This document shows positions 31,238 to 42,932 of a DNA stretch of 47,034 bases, one piece after another (the first letter of the stretch is position 1; every line of letters begins with the position of its first letter). The position numbers and the translations under genes are program-made. The notes below the pieces were generated by a model, which was given only the letters and a program-made list of their open reading frames with translations, was not told the DNA's origin and ran no database searches. This DNA is from Planoprotostelium fungivorum (taxonomy: Eukaryota > Evosea > Variosea > Cavosteliida > Cavosteliaceae), in contig MDYQ01000214.1 in the NCBI GenBank assembly GCA_003024175.1, positions 1-47,034 on the forward strand, read 5' to 3'.

Positions 31238-33056
31238 ATGGTCTTCACATATATCGTTATTGGTGCTGGTAATCGAGGCACCATATACTCTTATTACGCA
31301 AAAGAGAATCCTGACGTTGCACAAGTGGGTCACAAACATCTGTTTGATATTCTAAATGATGGACAGATAGTCGGTGTGGCTGAGCCACGTCCTTACAATA
31401 GAAGTTTATTTACGAAAATCCATCCTTCCATTCCTGAAGAGAATGTTTTCAACGATTGGAGAGAAGCTGCCTCTAAACCAAAGGTTTGATTCATCATTCA
31501 AACATTCAGTCGTATTTGAAACATCTTACTTTCGTCACAGTTTGCAGATGCAGTGGTCATCACGACACCCGATCAATTACACACGGAGCCAGCCGTCGCT
31601 TTTGCCAATTTAGGATATCACATCATGGTCGAGAAGCCCCTGGCCATTCGTGAGGAAGATTGCATCGAGATATGCAGGGCCGTCAAGAAGAATAATGTCA
31701 TCTTGGCCGTTGGACACGTTCTCAGGTTTGTCAATACATCATCCTTCTGGGATCATTAATCGTCGTCAGATATCATCCATACACACAGAAAATCAAAGAG
31801 ATCATCTCTCAAGGACACATCGGAGAGGTTGTCAACATCCAACACACCGAACCAGGTGAACCATCTCATCCCTTCACCATGTGAACGCGATGGACAGTCG
31901 GCTATTGGCATTTCGCACATTCCTACGTAAGAGGCAATTGGAGGAACGAAAAAATGTCTACTTTCTCTCTGATGGCCAAGAGCTGTCACGACATCGACTG
32001 GATACGCTACGTCATCGACACACCTTGCACGAAGATCTCATCCTTCGGGTCACTGTATCACTTTCGCGTGAGACATCGATGCATCGTTCTCCATCTCACT
32101 CGAACAACAGAAAGAGCAGAAACCAGAGGAGGCAGGAGACGCACACAGGTGATGATGTTGGAGAAAGATGGTGATCGAGTGTATGAGGCTGATGATGATG
32201 ACAGATGTTTAGAGTGTTCGATCAAAGACGAATGTTCTTATTCTGCCACGAAAGTGTATCTGGACGCCTTCCAACGTGGCGTGACCGGTGCGATTTTTCA
32301 TTGCGATGAAACTCCATTCATCTCCGTCAGGATGGCCGGTCAGCGTGATCGTGGACAGCGAGCCCAGCGTGGATTCAGTGACGGCAGCATTGCAGAAGGG
32401 GACATATGGTGTCTGTGTCTACGAATCAGACAACGACGTCTGCGATCATCAGGTGATGAAGAGGTCAGAGTGAGATGACTGAGATGGAGGAGGTGGTGAA
32501 CATGGAATTCGAAGGAGGAAAGACTGCGACGTTCACGATGGTGGCCTTCACAAAATCCATCTGCATCAGGAGGACGAGAATATTTGGCACTCACGGTGAG
32601 ATCGAAGGAGATGGCGCATCAAAGATCAAGGTGACTTGTCATCATCATGCGATGTCATCATCATCTTGATGTGATGACATCATCATCTTGATGCGATGAC
32701 ATCACGCAATGACGCTTTGCTGAGACGTGCAAGGTCATTGACTTCAGAGGGAACGAGAAAGAACACACCTTCGAACCTGAGTTAGTCCCCATCGACACCC
32801 AGATGCGTAACCACGAGTACGCTGACTGGTGAGGAACCCCTTCACAGAACGAGAGGAATCGCTGAAATCAATCAGGCACCTGATGAACAGCTTCGTTCAG
32901 GCAGCAAGAGATAACGACGTGACCAAGATCCTCAGCGGACCCGACGAAACGTTAGAGAGCCATCTCTTAGTCTTTGCCGCAGAGAAGTCCAGGAGAGACA
33001 AGTGTGTGGTAGATGTCTCGGCCATTAAACAGAAGCTGAGCGAGTTGTACGAATAA
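31238..33056 (+). CDS. Gfo/Idh/MocA-family NAD(P)-dependent oxidoreductase
   Basis: Start ATG 31238 gives MVFTYIVIGAGNRG, the Rossmann nucleotide-binding motif at the very N-terminus. Further family marks: GQIVGVAEPRPYNR, FADAVVITTPDQLHTEPA, the signature HIMVEKPLAIREEDC (EKP), VILAVGHVLR, YHPYTQKIKEII and a C-terminal half with NWRNEKMSTFSLMAKSCHD, typical of sugar or inositol dehydrogenases acting on a cyclic substrate. It ends at TAA 33056 after SAIKQKLSELYE. Introns are short; one (about 32631-32731) holds CATCATCATC-type simple repeat. Substrate is not predictable. The tight head-to-head arrangement with a Zn2Cys6 regulator suggests a shared promoter and possibly regulation of this gene by its neighbour. 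Confidence 0.85.
32636..32712. repeat. (GATGACATCATCATCTT)n repeat in an intron
   Basis: Imperfect tandem TGATGACATCATCATCTTGA units inside an intron of the oxidoreductase gene. The unit is partly self-complementary. Confidence 0.8.
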
Positions 33057-33356
33057 ATGGAGGAGGGAACCGAGGAATAGGAACGGCGTAAGGTTCGGTT
33101 CCATGTTTGGAGGAACGCTATTCTGAGGAGCAACGGCCTGACTTGTCATCATCATGCCTGCGTCAGTTCCACACAAGTTGATCCGCCCGATAAGATGACC
33201 TTAGCTCGCAATATCACCCTTCAATTGACAATGACAACAGCATTTCACGTCAGGGGATCCTGAGGACCTTCCAGTTCAGCTTCGGAAGGAGATAGAGAAG
33301 CAAACCCTTAGGGGTGCCAGCTTCTCACCGGATACTTTATTTTCTTTTGTACCAAC
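33057..33356. other. Intergenic region with promoter of the modular esterase
   Basis: No gene seen. An AT-rich stretch (ATACTTTATTTTCTTTTG) lies just upstream of the ATG at 33357 and may be core promoter or 5' UTR. Confidence 0.4.
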
Positions 33357-36300
33357 ATGCACCACCTTGCGGTCTTCCTCTTGTTGTCCCTCTGCCTTGG
33401 ACCCGTCTGCGCTGATGTCTATAGCGTTGCATCGCTCAACGACATCACCACAGGTGAAGATGACCCGACAATTAGACATGCCGTGACTGACCGCATCCAG
33501 CGTGGACCACTGCGACCAAGCAGGCTGATCCCAACATTGTCCTTCTCATCACCGCTCCTCTGACCTCTTCCACCCTCAAGAGCTACACTCTGGCTGGAAA
33601 CAAAACTCTGACGGCCACAGTGACCGCTAACTCTCAGATTACCCTGACAAATGTGTCCCTCACATTCAGCTCTGTCAGTTCTTCTGTTTCTGTCAGCAAC
33701 ATCACCTTCACCGCGAGAGGTTCTCAGACTACCGGAAATGTCCTCGTGTTGAACGTTCCTTCCATCAACATCAACAACTGTGCCTTCACTGACCTCTTTT
33801 TGAACGGTGGGCATCCTCGTCTGAATCATGTTCTGATCTGATCTTCATTTTAGCTGCCATCACCACCGCCACATCGACTCGCTTTTTGATCACCAACACG
33901 GTATTCACTGGATTAAACACCAATTATGGAGTTTATCTCAGCTCCCAGGGCGCATATGAGGCTCGCAACGTGAATTTCACCCAGAACTTCATGAAGTACT
34001 CCGCTTTCTACACCACCAACGGAGGAACTACCATCATCATCACCGACTCCACCTTTGTGGCCAACTCTGTGAACAGTGCTAACAATCAAGGAATCATCAA
34101 CAGAAAGGGCTACCAGTCCGCTTACTTTAGAGGTTGCACCTTCGCTCAGAACAACGGTGAGCCATCATCCATCGACATCAACATCTCATCTCACATCATC
34201 TCAGTTGCCCGTCTGGTCAGTGGAGCTTTCTCTTCGACTTTCACCATCCTGGACTCCAACTTCACCCAGAACATCGCCGTCTACGACATCATCAGCACTC
34301 AGACCGGTTCACCCTCCCCCATCACCTTCCAGAATACCAACTTCACCTCGAACAACGCACCCAACCTCTTCTACCTCCCGGACACCAAGAGTCAGCTGTC
34401 CATCAGCAACTCCCTCCTCTCCGATAATAACGTGGGAACTGTCTTCAGCGTCAACACCCTATCGGTCAACTTGGACAACCTCGATCACACCGGTGGCTAC
34501 GGTGCCGCTTTCATCAGCGCCGACCGCAGCTCTTCCACCGCCCCCGTCGGTGCCAGCCTCAGCGTGAAGAACTCTGTCATCCGCAGCTCGGGTAACAGCA
34601 TCATCGTCACAAAGTACTACGACAACGTCAACGTCAGCAATGTCGATTTCTCGGGCGCCACCATGGCCACCGGAAGATATCCTCTCATCGCCGTTTTCCC
34701 ATACTCCGTGTCCGTCACCGGCTCCACCTTCACCTCCATCGTGGCTCCATCGGTCGTCTACGTTACCGGCTCATACGTCCTCTCTTCCATCGTGGTGGAG
34801 GACAACACCTTCTCCCAGCTGCAGATCCAAGGCCAGATCTTGGGCTTGATCTCCACTGCCTCTCGCGTTTCGGTTGCTCGCAACCTCTTCGTCGACAGTC
34901 AGGGAGCTCCCCTCTACAGCACCGGTAACAACACGATCGTCAGTGACAACGTCGTTCAGAACGTCAACACCACCAACTACGCCCTCTTCTCTCTCTCCGG
35001 TGTCAGCCTCACCTTTGGCAACAACCGTTTGGCTTCTTTGAACTCGGCCTCCTGCGCCGTGCAGTTCAGGAGCGACGTCACAGCCTCTCTCGTGAAAATC
35101 GACAAGTCCACCGTGGGAAGTTACAGTGGATCCGTGGGTGTCTTCTGTGTGGAGACAGGCACTTCTCTCCTGCAGCTGTCCGACAGCTCCATCACTTCCT
35201 CCAATGGAGCCGCTCTGTCCGTCACCGCCTCTCAAGCCACCGTCGTCGTTGTCTTTGGCAACACCATCGAGGTGACACTTGATGAATTCTGATGAATGAC
35301 GAATGATAGGATAACACCGCCACCTCTGGATCTGCTCTGTACATCAGCCCTCAGACCACCGTCTCATCGGTGAGTCATTGGAGGCATCTCTTGGTGACAT
35401 CTGACAGACATCCATCTTTCGTAACGTCATCACAAACAACGCTGCCACCTCGAACGGAGGAGCCGTCGCCGTCTACGGAAAAGTCCAGAGCCTCACTCTG
35501 ACCGACAGCACGGTCAGCTACAATTCGGCAAACTCCACCGGTGGAGCCCTCTACTTGTCCACACAGGGAAGCGTACTCATCTCTTCCTCCAACCTGGAAC
35601 AGAACGTCGCCACCTACGGTGGTGCCATCACCATCTCAGGTGTCAGCCTCAAGGTGCGACATCATCACCACGTACGATGATGAGACTGACCATCTGCAGG
35701 TGTACAACAGTGAGATCAAGCAGAGCCTCGCATCGGGAGGATCTCTCCTGTACGTCACCTCTGCTTCATCTGCAGACGGTGCCGGAAATTCGATCGATGT
35801 CAAGGACATCACCACTGCTTCCGGCTCCCCCGTTTCCCTCTACGGAGATTTCTCTACCACCATCTCCTGCCCCAACGGTGACTCATACTCTCTCTAAATC
35901 TTCTAACCTGCTCAGGAAACCTCGTCGCCTACTCCGCCGGAACAAGCTGTGATGCGTACGGATACGTACCCCCCACCACCTCCAGCTCGAGCGTACAACC
36001 TACTTCCACCACTCCCCCACCTACCCCCGTGTACGGTTGCGGTGGTAACGCCCTTCCCAGTGGATACACCGCAGGCTCTACCACCCGATTCACCTTCGCC
36101 GCCGGCTACGCTCCCTCTCAGCCCAGCAGAAGCTACACCGTCCACGTACCCTCCGACTACGACTTTTCCGTCTCTACCCCCGTAGTCTTCTCCTTCCACG
36201 GCGCCACCCGTGATTCTGCCAACCAGGAAGACATCTCAGGTCTGTCTACCACCGGATTGAAGATCAACAACCGTCCCTTCATCGCCGTCTATCCTCAGGG

Positions 36301-38380
36301 TGTCGCCGGTACGAAGGGTACCACCGCTTGGTTGAGTGAGTCATCACGGTGGTGTGCGTGATCTAATCGTAACAGGTGCTCCCTACTCCAACTACAGCGT
36401 CGACGATGTCGGTTTCACTCTGGCCATCTTGGACGTCCTCGAGAAGGATCTGTGCGTTGATACGAACCGTGTGTACGCTACTGGTAAGTCCAACGGAGGA
36501 GGTTTCACCAACTACCTGGCCTGCACTCCCATCGCTGCCGCCAGAATCGCAGCTTTCTCCACTGTCAGTGCCGCCGTCTACACCGGTGAGTCTCACGTGG
36601 AGTGAAAGAAAGTACTGACGTGCGTAGACTACGCTTTTGGACCTGCCAACAGCTGCACCACGTACAGAGGTATTCCCATCATGGATTTCCACGGAACTGC
36701 GGACGATACCATCTACTACAACGGTGGTTTCTCTAATGGAGCCAATTACACTTCCTCCCCTGATTTTGTCTCTGGTTGGGCCGCTCGTGAGAACTGCGAC
36801 CTGAAGAACTCCACCCTGCAGACCATCGGAGGAGTGAGCCATTCACTCTCAATTTTGTATTATCTTCATCTCGTATTGACAAGATACAGGGTCTCGTCAA
36901 CCAGACCACTTGGTTGTCAGGTTGTAGAGTGGGTGCTCAGGTGGTGCACTTTAAGATCCAAGATATGGACCACGCATGGCCTAGGACTGTTCTGCCCAGC
37001 CAGTGCAATGGAATTGCTGGAAACAATGATTGTGATCCCACTGTCATCAACGCCAACGACTATATCTTACCCTTCTTCACCAAGTATTCCCTTCCTGCCG
37101 ACGTACCCACTGCTGCTTCAACCAGCTCCACCACTTCCTCCACTAGCTCGGTCATTCCGACCACAAGTTCTACAACTAGCTCCACTAGCTCTATCAGTTC
37201 TACTAGCTCCACTAGTTCGACCAGCTCCACTAGCTCCACCGAGTCTACCAGCTCCACTAGCTCCACCGAGTCTACCAGCTCCACTAGCTCGACAGAGTCT
37301 ACCAGCTCCACTAGCTCGACAGAGTCTACCAGCTCCACTAGCTCGACAGAGTCTACCAGCTCCACTAGCTCCACCGAGTCTACCAGCTCCACTAGTTCCA
37401 CTAGTTCGACCAGCTCGACAGAATCTACTAGCTCCACTGAGTCTACCAGCTCTACTGAGGCGACAACTAGCTCAACTACGAGCTCCGAGGCCCCCACAAC
37501 TAGTCTGACCACCAGCTCATCCACTAGCATAGTATCTCCCACCACAAGCTCAACTACAAGCTCCACAACCAGCTCTGTGGCCCCCACCACAAGCTCCACC
37601 AATAGCACTGCCTCTACGAGCTCTACCACCAAGGCCACCACCAGCTCTGTCCCCACCACCAGCTCCACCAAGGTCACCACCAGCTCTACCACTAAGGGCA
37701 CCACCAGTTCGACCTCCTCTCCCATTCCCACCACCGCGGCAGGCTCTTGCATCAGCGTGACCCAGACCCTCACTTCCAGCTGGGCCCTCTTTGGCGTGAC
37801 CTACTACCAGTACACCGTCACCCTCAAGAACACCGCTCAGATTCGCGTCAACCCCATCGCTCTGACCACACCTGCTATCGACTCCTCCAAGGTGACTCAG
37901 TATTGGAACATCGTCAAGGTATCTTCCACTGCCTGGTCCCTTCCCTCTTACACAATCGGAATCGACGCCGGAGAGAGCTTCACCTTCGGTTATATCGCCA
38001 CCGTGAAGGTTGGATATGCCTCTGCCAGCTCCAACCAATGCCAAGCTCCCGTGGTGGTGACACCCCCAGTCGTCTGTGGCTACCGAGTGGAGCAGACTCC
38101 CATCAGCAGCTGGTACATTGATAACCGTCTGGTGACTCAATACTCTGCCACCGTGTACAACGACAACAACTTGGCTGGAAAGCCCACCTTCACCGTCAGC
38201 GCTGCCGATAGCTCCAGCATCACCCTCATGTGGAGCATCACGAAGAAGGGAACCACTTCGACTGGCTCTGTCGCTTACGAGTTACCATTCTACGCCACGG
38301 TCAACGGCAGGGGCAGCTACACTTGGGGATACCAATCTTTCCAGAAGGTCGATTGGGTCATCAACAAGACCTGCAACTAA
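33357..38380 (+). CDS. Secreted modular enzyme: beta-helix, CE1 feruloyl-esterase-like domain, two CBM49-like modules
   Basis: Signal peptide (MHHLAVFLLLSLCLGPVCA), then a right-handed beta-helix of about 600 residues rich in N/T/S-V repeats (33620-35640; ends with STGGALYLST and GGAITISG). A Pro/Ser/Thr linker (VPPTTSSSSVQPTSTTPPP) leads to an alpha/beta hydrolase of the CE1 feruloyl esterase/PHB depolymerase type: VVFSFHGATRDSANQ (oxyanion), GKSNGGG with the nucleophile Ser at 36489-36491, MDFHGTADDTIYY (Asp, 36712-36714) and MDHAWP (His, 36971-36973). A long Ser/Thr mucin-like linker (37110-37730) is followed by two CBM49-like cellulose-binding domains (SVTQTLTSSWALFGVTYYQY; EQTPISSWYIDNRLVTQYS), ending at TAA 38380. 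A 40-nt intron at about 35880 joins beta-helix to esterase in frame, so this is one gene, not two. It probably releases ferulate or acetyl esters from plant cell wall. Confidence 0.85.
37226..37402 (+). repeat. 27-bp coding minisatellite (STSSTESTS) in the Ser/Thr linker
   Basis: GAGTCTACCAGCTCCACTAG recurs with a strict 27-nt period at 37241, 37268, 37295, 37322, 37349 and 37376, with synonymous changes (TCCACC versus TCGACA) between units. Encodes an O-glycosylation-prone linker. Confidence 0.92.
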
Positions 38381-38812
38381 GCAAATTGTACCACCAATAC
38401 ACATGTCTTCTCTATTTCAAAATTCTTCTGTCTCGTGACGAGCTGTCCTCCATCGTTCAACTTGCAAGTTCTCTCCGATATAACTGCTGCATCATCGTCA
38501 CCGAATGTCTTTGCATCGATCTGGCGGAAAATAGAAGTTCCAACCTTCTGCTGATGACGATGTTATTTCTCTTCGTTACGCATCATGTCAGCGGTACTAG
38601 ATTTCCTGGAATGTAAACAAATGAATGGATGGCATAGACCACCACCAGGAACCACCCTCAGAATGGATCAATTCAGCCTCGACACGTTCTGTAGAATTGT
38701 GTGAAATTTTGGAGGCCGTGTCCTCCTGGAAATTGGTTTGATGTGCAGGAGAACGAGGAGAGAAGAGAAGAGCGGAAATCAAAACCAATCGCACAAGATA
38801 AAGAGAAACACG
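38381..38812. other. Intergenic, nothing recognised
   Basis: Separates the modular esterase from the GH17 gene. It presumably carries the 3' UTR of the first and the promoter and 5' UTR of the second. No open frame with family motifs on either strand. Confidence 0.45.
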
Positions 38813-41008
38813 ATGAAGGTCGTAGTTCTACTCTGTTTGCTCTCTCTGGTCTCGGCTCAGTTGAGAGGTGTCAACTATGGAATCCAAAGGTCTGACGGAA
38901 GTTGCACCAATTACGACGATGTGAGAAGAAAACAACATCGATCACATGTGCTCATCAACAGAAGGTGCTGAAAGATTTCAACGTCATCGCGACATTTGCC
39001 CAAGCTGTGAAGATCTATAATCTGGGTTATTGCAATGGTGCTCAGAATAGCTTACGCGCTGCCAACGCCACCGGGTTGAAAGTCTTCCTCGGAATGGAGG
39101 GTTACGACGTTTCGGCTTATAATAACGAAAAGATAGTCCTACAACAACTCTATCAACAATTCGGGTTCTCCAATGTCCTGGGTGGATCATCTCTTTCCAC
39201 CCATCACCCTTACGCCGTCAGGTATTTCCATCGGTTCGGAGGACTTGTACAGAAATTGTGGTTGTGCAGATCGCTTTGGAGCTCAGATCACTGAAGTCCA
39301 GAACATTCTTAAAGGATTAGGGTCCAACGCGATCGTACCCGTGACACACACGGACGTCTACTATATGCAGCCTCCCGCCATCACCAACGTGGCTGACATC
39401 ATCATGTTCAATGCCTTTTCCTTTTGGGAAGGTGCAGACATCAATAGCGCCGTTCAGACCTTCATCGATCACTACAATTCGGTGAGTCCAGATCAAAAGG
39501 ACTCAAATTGATCTCGTACAGGTGAAGAATCAATTTCCCGGAAAACCAGTGTGGGTGGGAGAGACGGGATGGCCCGTGAAGGGAGCAAGCCAGGCGAACG
39601 CTGTACCTTCGGTAGAGAACGCACGCCAGTATTTGAATGGAATTGTCTGCTGGGCGAATGCCAATGGAGTGCCCTATTTCTATTTCGAAGCATTCGACGA
39701 GTCTTGGAAGGCTTCGCAAGTTTCTGGAGACATTGAAACCTCCTTTGGGCTGTACAACGCCGACCGCTCCAGGAAATCCTTTTTCCAATTGAACTGTCCG
39801 GGTGCAACTCAACCGATCATTACTTCTTCGGTTCAGAATCCTCCTTCCACGACACAAAGCTCACCTTCATTCACCCTCTCTCTCTATTGGTCGTTTGATA
39901 GTCCATCGTCTACGGTACAAGACCTTAGGTATGCTCTTCTCTCTCTCATCATCTCATCTTTGCAGTGGTAACAACCATTACGGTACCGTGGTTGGATCCT
40001 CCGTAATGGTCCCTGGAAAAGTTAACGGTGAATCAGCCTTCCTTTTCTTGTCTAATTGTCTGCAGGGGCTGCCTCACTCACTCAAACTAATGGGCTCAAC
40101 ACGTATCTTGTCAACGGCGGACAAGACTTCTTCAGTACGTTCACTGTTCTTCTGTGGGTCAATATCCCTCAATCTCTCGATGTACGGATGAAACTGGTTT
40201 CCTCCAAGATGCAATGGGATGCTGACACCGGCTTCCAAATCGAGTTTTATCCCACGGAGAAATCAATTTCCTTCGTCGGCGCCGGAGGCTCCGTTGCTTA
40301 TTGGGGAGGGTGAGCTCCCCTCGCTTGAATCGTGTTCACATTTATTAGGTTACCTGTTGTCTTTGGAGAATGGTTCCACGTGGCAGTGGTCAATAACGCA
40401 GGAAATGTCGTTCTCTATCTCAATGGACAAGCTTATAACGCGCAAGGAGTGGCAGTACCAGTCAAAGCTCGAGAGCAGTTGTACATCGGTTCAGACAACA
40501 CTCCAGCCGATGGTGTGACCGGTTATTTGGACGAGTTGTACGTGTACAGTTCTCCCCTTTCTGCTGCCCAGGTGTCTTCCGTCTACAGCAGGGGAGTGTC
40601 TTCACCTGCAACAAGTTCGATCACCACTTCAAAGTCAACCGCGTCTTCTACCAGTCAGACAAGCTCAACAAGCTCGGCAAGCTCAACAAGTTCGACAAGC
40701 TCGACAAGCTCAACAGAATCTCCCTCGACCACCAAAAGTTCCTCGACTACAAGCAGCCAAGTGGTACCGACCGGTGACACCTGTGGCTGTGGAGCCAACT
40801 TGAGTTGCTGCAATGGTCAGTGCTACAGTGTGAACCAATACGTCTGTGCATCCGATCAGCACGATCAGATGATCTTGTGTCCCATGGGTGAGTGAAGCAC
40901 TCTTCGTTATATCTCACATCATCAGGTACTGGTGCGTGTAGTGGTGGATGCTACGACCCTAAGCTGTACAACTGTGGAGCAGGTGGCCTCTCACAGAGGT
41001 CCAACTGA
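38813..41008 (+). CDS. Secreted GH17 endo-1,3-beta-glucanase with LamG-like and Cys-rich modules
   Basis: Signal peptide (MKVVVLLCLLSLVSA) followed at once by LRGVNYGIQRSDGS, the usual GH17 start. The acid/base site is ISIGSEDLYR and the nucleophile site VWVGETGWPVKG (about 39550), with YFYFEAFDESWK further on. After the barrel comes a laminin-G/concanavalin-A-like fold (LSLYWSFDSPSSTVQDL, NNHYGTVVG, EWFHVAVVNNAGNVVLYLNG, TGYLDELYVYSSPLSAAQV), a Ser/Thr linker (TSSTSSASSTSS) and a Cys-rich tail (CGCGANLSCCNGQCY, YVCASDQH, LCPMG, CSGGCYDPKLYNC) resembling the putative Carb_bind domain of fungal secreted proteins. Stop TGA 41008. Acts outside the cell on beta-1,3-glucans of fungal or own walls. 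It follows the CE1 gene in the same orientation. Confidence 0.88.
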
Positions 41009-41135
41009 ATACAAAGATGAACTAATATAATAATATATCCTCACGAAGAATTGTCCTCTAGATCTATCCGGGTTGTAGATTGCGAAACTCATCTGATGTT
41101 TTCGCACACCATTCGAATCACCATCATCGTCCGAG

Positions 41136-42096
41136 ATGAAGCGTGCCATCGATTTCTTCCGACGAAATCGACCACCTCCCATACAGAGGAAGATAGTTGA
41201 TACATCTTTAACGATGGAAAAGCAGATGAACAGTCAGGTCATCGCCAAACAGTTCCTGCACGTGTTCGAGCACCTTCATAATGGATCAATCCATTCAGAC
41301 TGTGAGACAGCAAACACACTGTAGAATCTAATCATCCTCGATGCGTTCAGGTCGAAGATTGTTGGGTTACGAATTGAAGAGATGTAAGTCGTCCATACCC
41401 AACGCCGGCAGAGGTAGATCCGTACCTGATCTTCAAGATGCAAATCTGATCTTCTGCTATAGGTGTGTTCCTCTCTGGAAAAGCATCTGCTGGAACTCCA
41501 GTGGCCATATACCCTGGAACGAGTGCGTAGCGATGATCTGAATGACCATCGTGAACGTCCCAGTCTTCTTGCCCGGAGACCCTTCTTTACTTCCATCTAT
41601 TCGAAACAACTACCTTCTGAGGAGATCTGATGGAGCTCTCATCGATGGAAAGCCTTTCGGGTTATCTCGTCTGATCTTCTCATCTTGTGCCTCTCGAAAT
41701 TACGTCGATGGAAACATCGAACTGCAGGTAATCTCCACGATGATCCGACTCCTCCGATCCTCATGCATCTTAGGATGAGACGTGGTTGAAAGAGGAAGGG
41801 AACACGAGGAATCCCCTCTCGATCGGTCACATGATCAATCATCGACCAGACGATGGAGAGCCCAATGTTATGTATACCGAATTCGAGTTCGAGTCGGTTC
41901 CGTTAGAATATAGAAGGTGAGGGGACATGTGATGTCGCGGGGTGAGAGAATAAGGTACATCCCCCATGTATATTATTCATCGCACGAGACGGAGGAACAT
42001 CAACTGCCCATCAAGAGTATTGCAATGGTCGCTGTGAGAGATGTAGAGGACGAGGAACTATTCAGTGATTACTGCTTCATTGCAACATCTCAATAA
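41136..42096 (+). CDS. SETD9-like SET-domain protein
   Basis: Start ATG 41136 (MKRAIDFFRRNRPPP). Exons join across five short introns into about 245 residues matching the SETD9 layout: LGYELKRCKSSIPNAGRG, then (intron 41414-41461) VFLSGKASAGTPVAIYPGT, FLPGDPSLLPSIRNNYLLRR, DGALIDGKPFGLSRLIFSSC, NPLSIGHMINH (the NH of the SET cofactor site), VMYTEFEF, YIPHVYYS and VAVRDVEDEELFSDY (the ELFxxY end of the SET fold), stop TAA 42096. SETD9 is a poorly characterised putative protein-lysine methyltransferase; the substrate is unknown. Convergent with the small secreted protein gene, 69 bp apart. Confidence 0.85.
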
Positions 42097-42165
42097 ACGA
42101 TGATGCGATGAGGATGTGTTCATCGGATGTCTCTTTGAGAAAGTCTGGCTTACATACATTTATGT

Positions 42166-42773
42166 TCATGGTTTAGAACATGGTTGGCACGGTCCAGAGA
42201 TGTTGTAGTTGTCTTCGATGTTACGGGGAACGTAGCTCGTCCAATTGGAGTAATAAGTGGTGACGTTGTAATTGCTTCCTCCAACTCTCGTATAATATGG
42301 CTCTATACCACTCATCGCGGTGCATGCATACAATTCCAGGTCTTCGATGGGCCTCTTCCACAGGATACCTCTCAATCCTTCGTTACTGAAGCAAGTGATG
42401 TTGGTCTGTGGTGTTCAGTAAACGTGATTTCTGTCACGTGGAATCACCATAGCATAAGGGATGTAAGGAAAGAGAGTACCACGTGAGCAGGAGCACTCTG
42501 AACCTTCTATTTGGAGTGTGGTGTGATTATTGAACGACATTTGGAAGGACTTTTCACTCTGTGCAAGAATCTGCACGCGTCGATTGACATAGACTAGTCC
42601 CTGAATGTGTCAAAACATTCACATACACGATTATTCACCTTGAAAGAGCTCGCCCTCGTGTCATTTTGGATGACTGCTGCACTCCATTTGTGTGGAAACT
42701 TCCAGTAAACATCGTTACCTTCACTGATACACAGATAGATGATGAATAAAAGAAGAAGTTGGCATCTCAGCAT
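42166..42773 (-). CDS. Small secreted Cys-containing protein
   Basis: ATG 42773 starts a signal peptide (MLRCQLLLLFIIYLCISEG). Two short introns (about 42601-42638 and 42409-42451) join NDTRASSFK to GLVYVNRRVQILAQSEKSF, then LFPYIPYAM to TNITCFSNEGLRGILWKRP, ending CQPCSKP at TGA 42166; about 180 residues. It has six or more cysteines in the mature part and several N-glycosylation sites (NDT, NHT, NIT, NVT, NWT). The spacing of WxxxFPxxWS, a 'FKGLVYVN' strand and a late Tyr/Cys-rich region recalls ependymin-related proteins, but only weakly, so function is left open. Confidence 0.7.
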
Positions 42774-42932
42774 GTCGGTCGTTGATTCCAAACCTGACGG
42801 AAAATTTGTGAGTTTATCCCTTCAATTCGCGACAGACTACAACGAAAATTGTCGGAGTTGTCACACGAATCTGCCGCATACCAACACCAACACGACAACA
42901 ACATCAATCAATCCTTGCAACTCTCTCTACAT

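Noticed and set aside
37060-37773. 237-codon open frame on the - strand rich in Val/Glu/Leu
   Set aside because: It is the antisense shadow of the Ser/Thr-linker minisatellite of the modular esterase; composition follows from the 27-bp repeat.
37550-38140. 196-codon Gly/Asp-rich frame (-)
   Set aside because: Antisense of the esterase linker and CBM49-like modules; no independent support.
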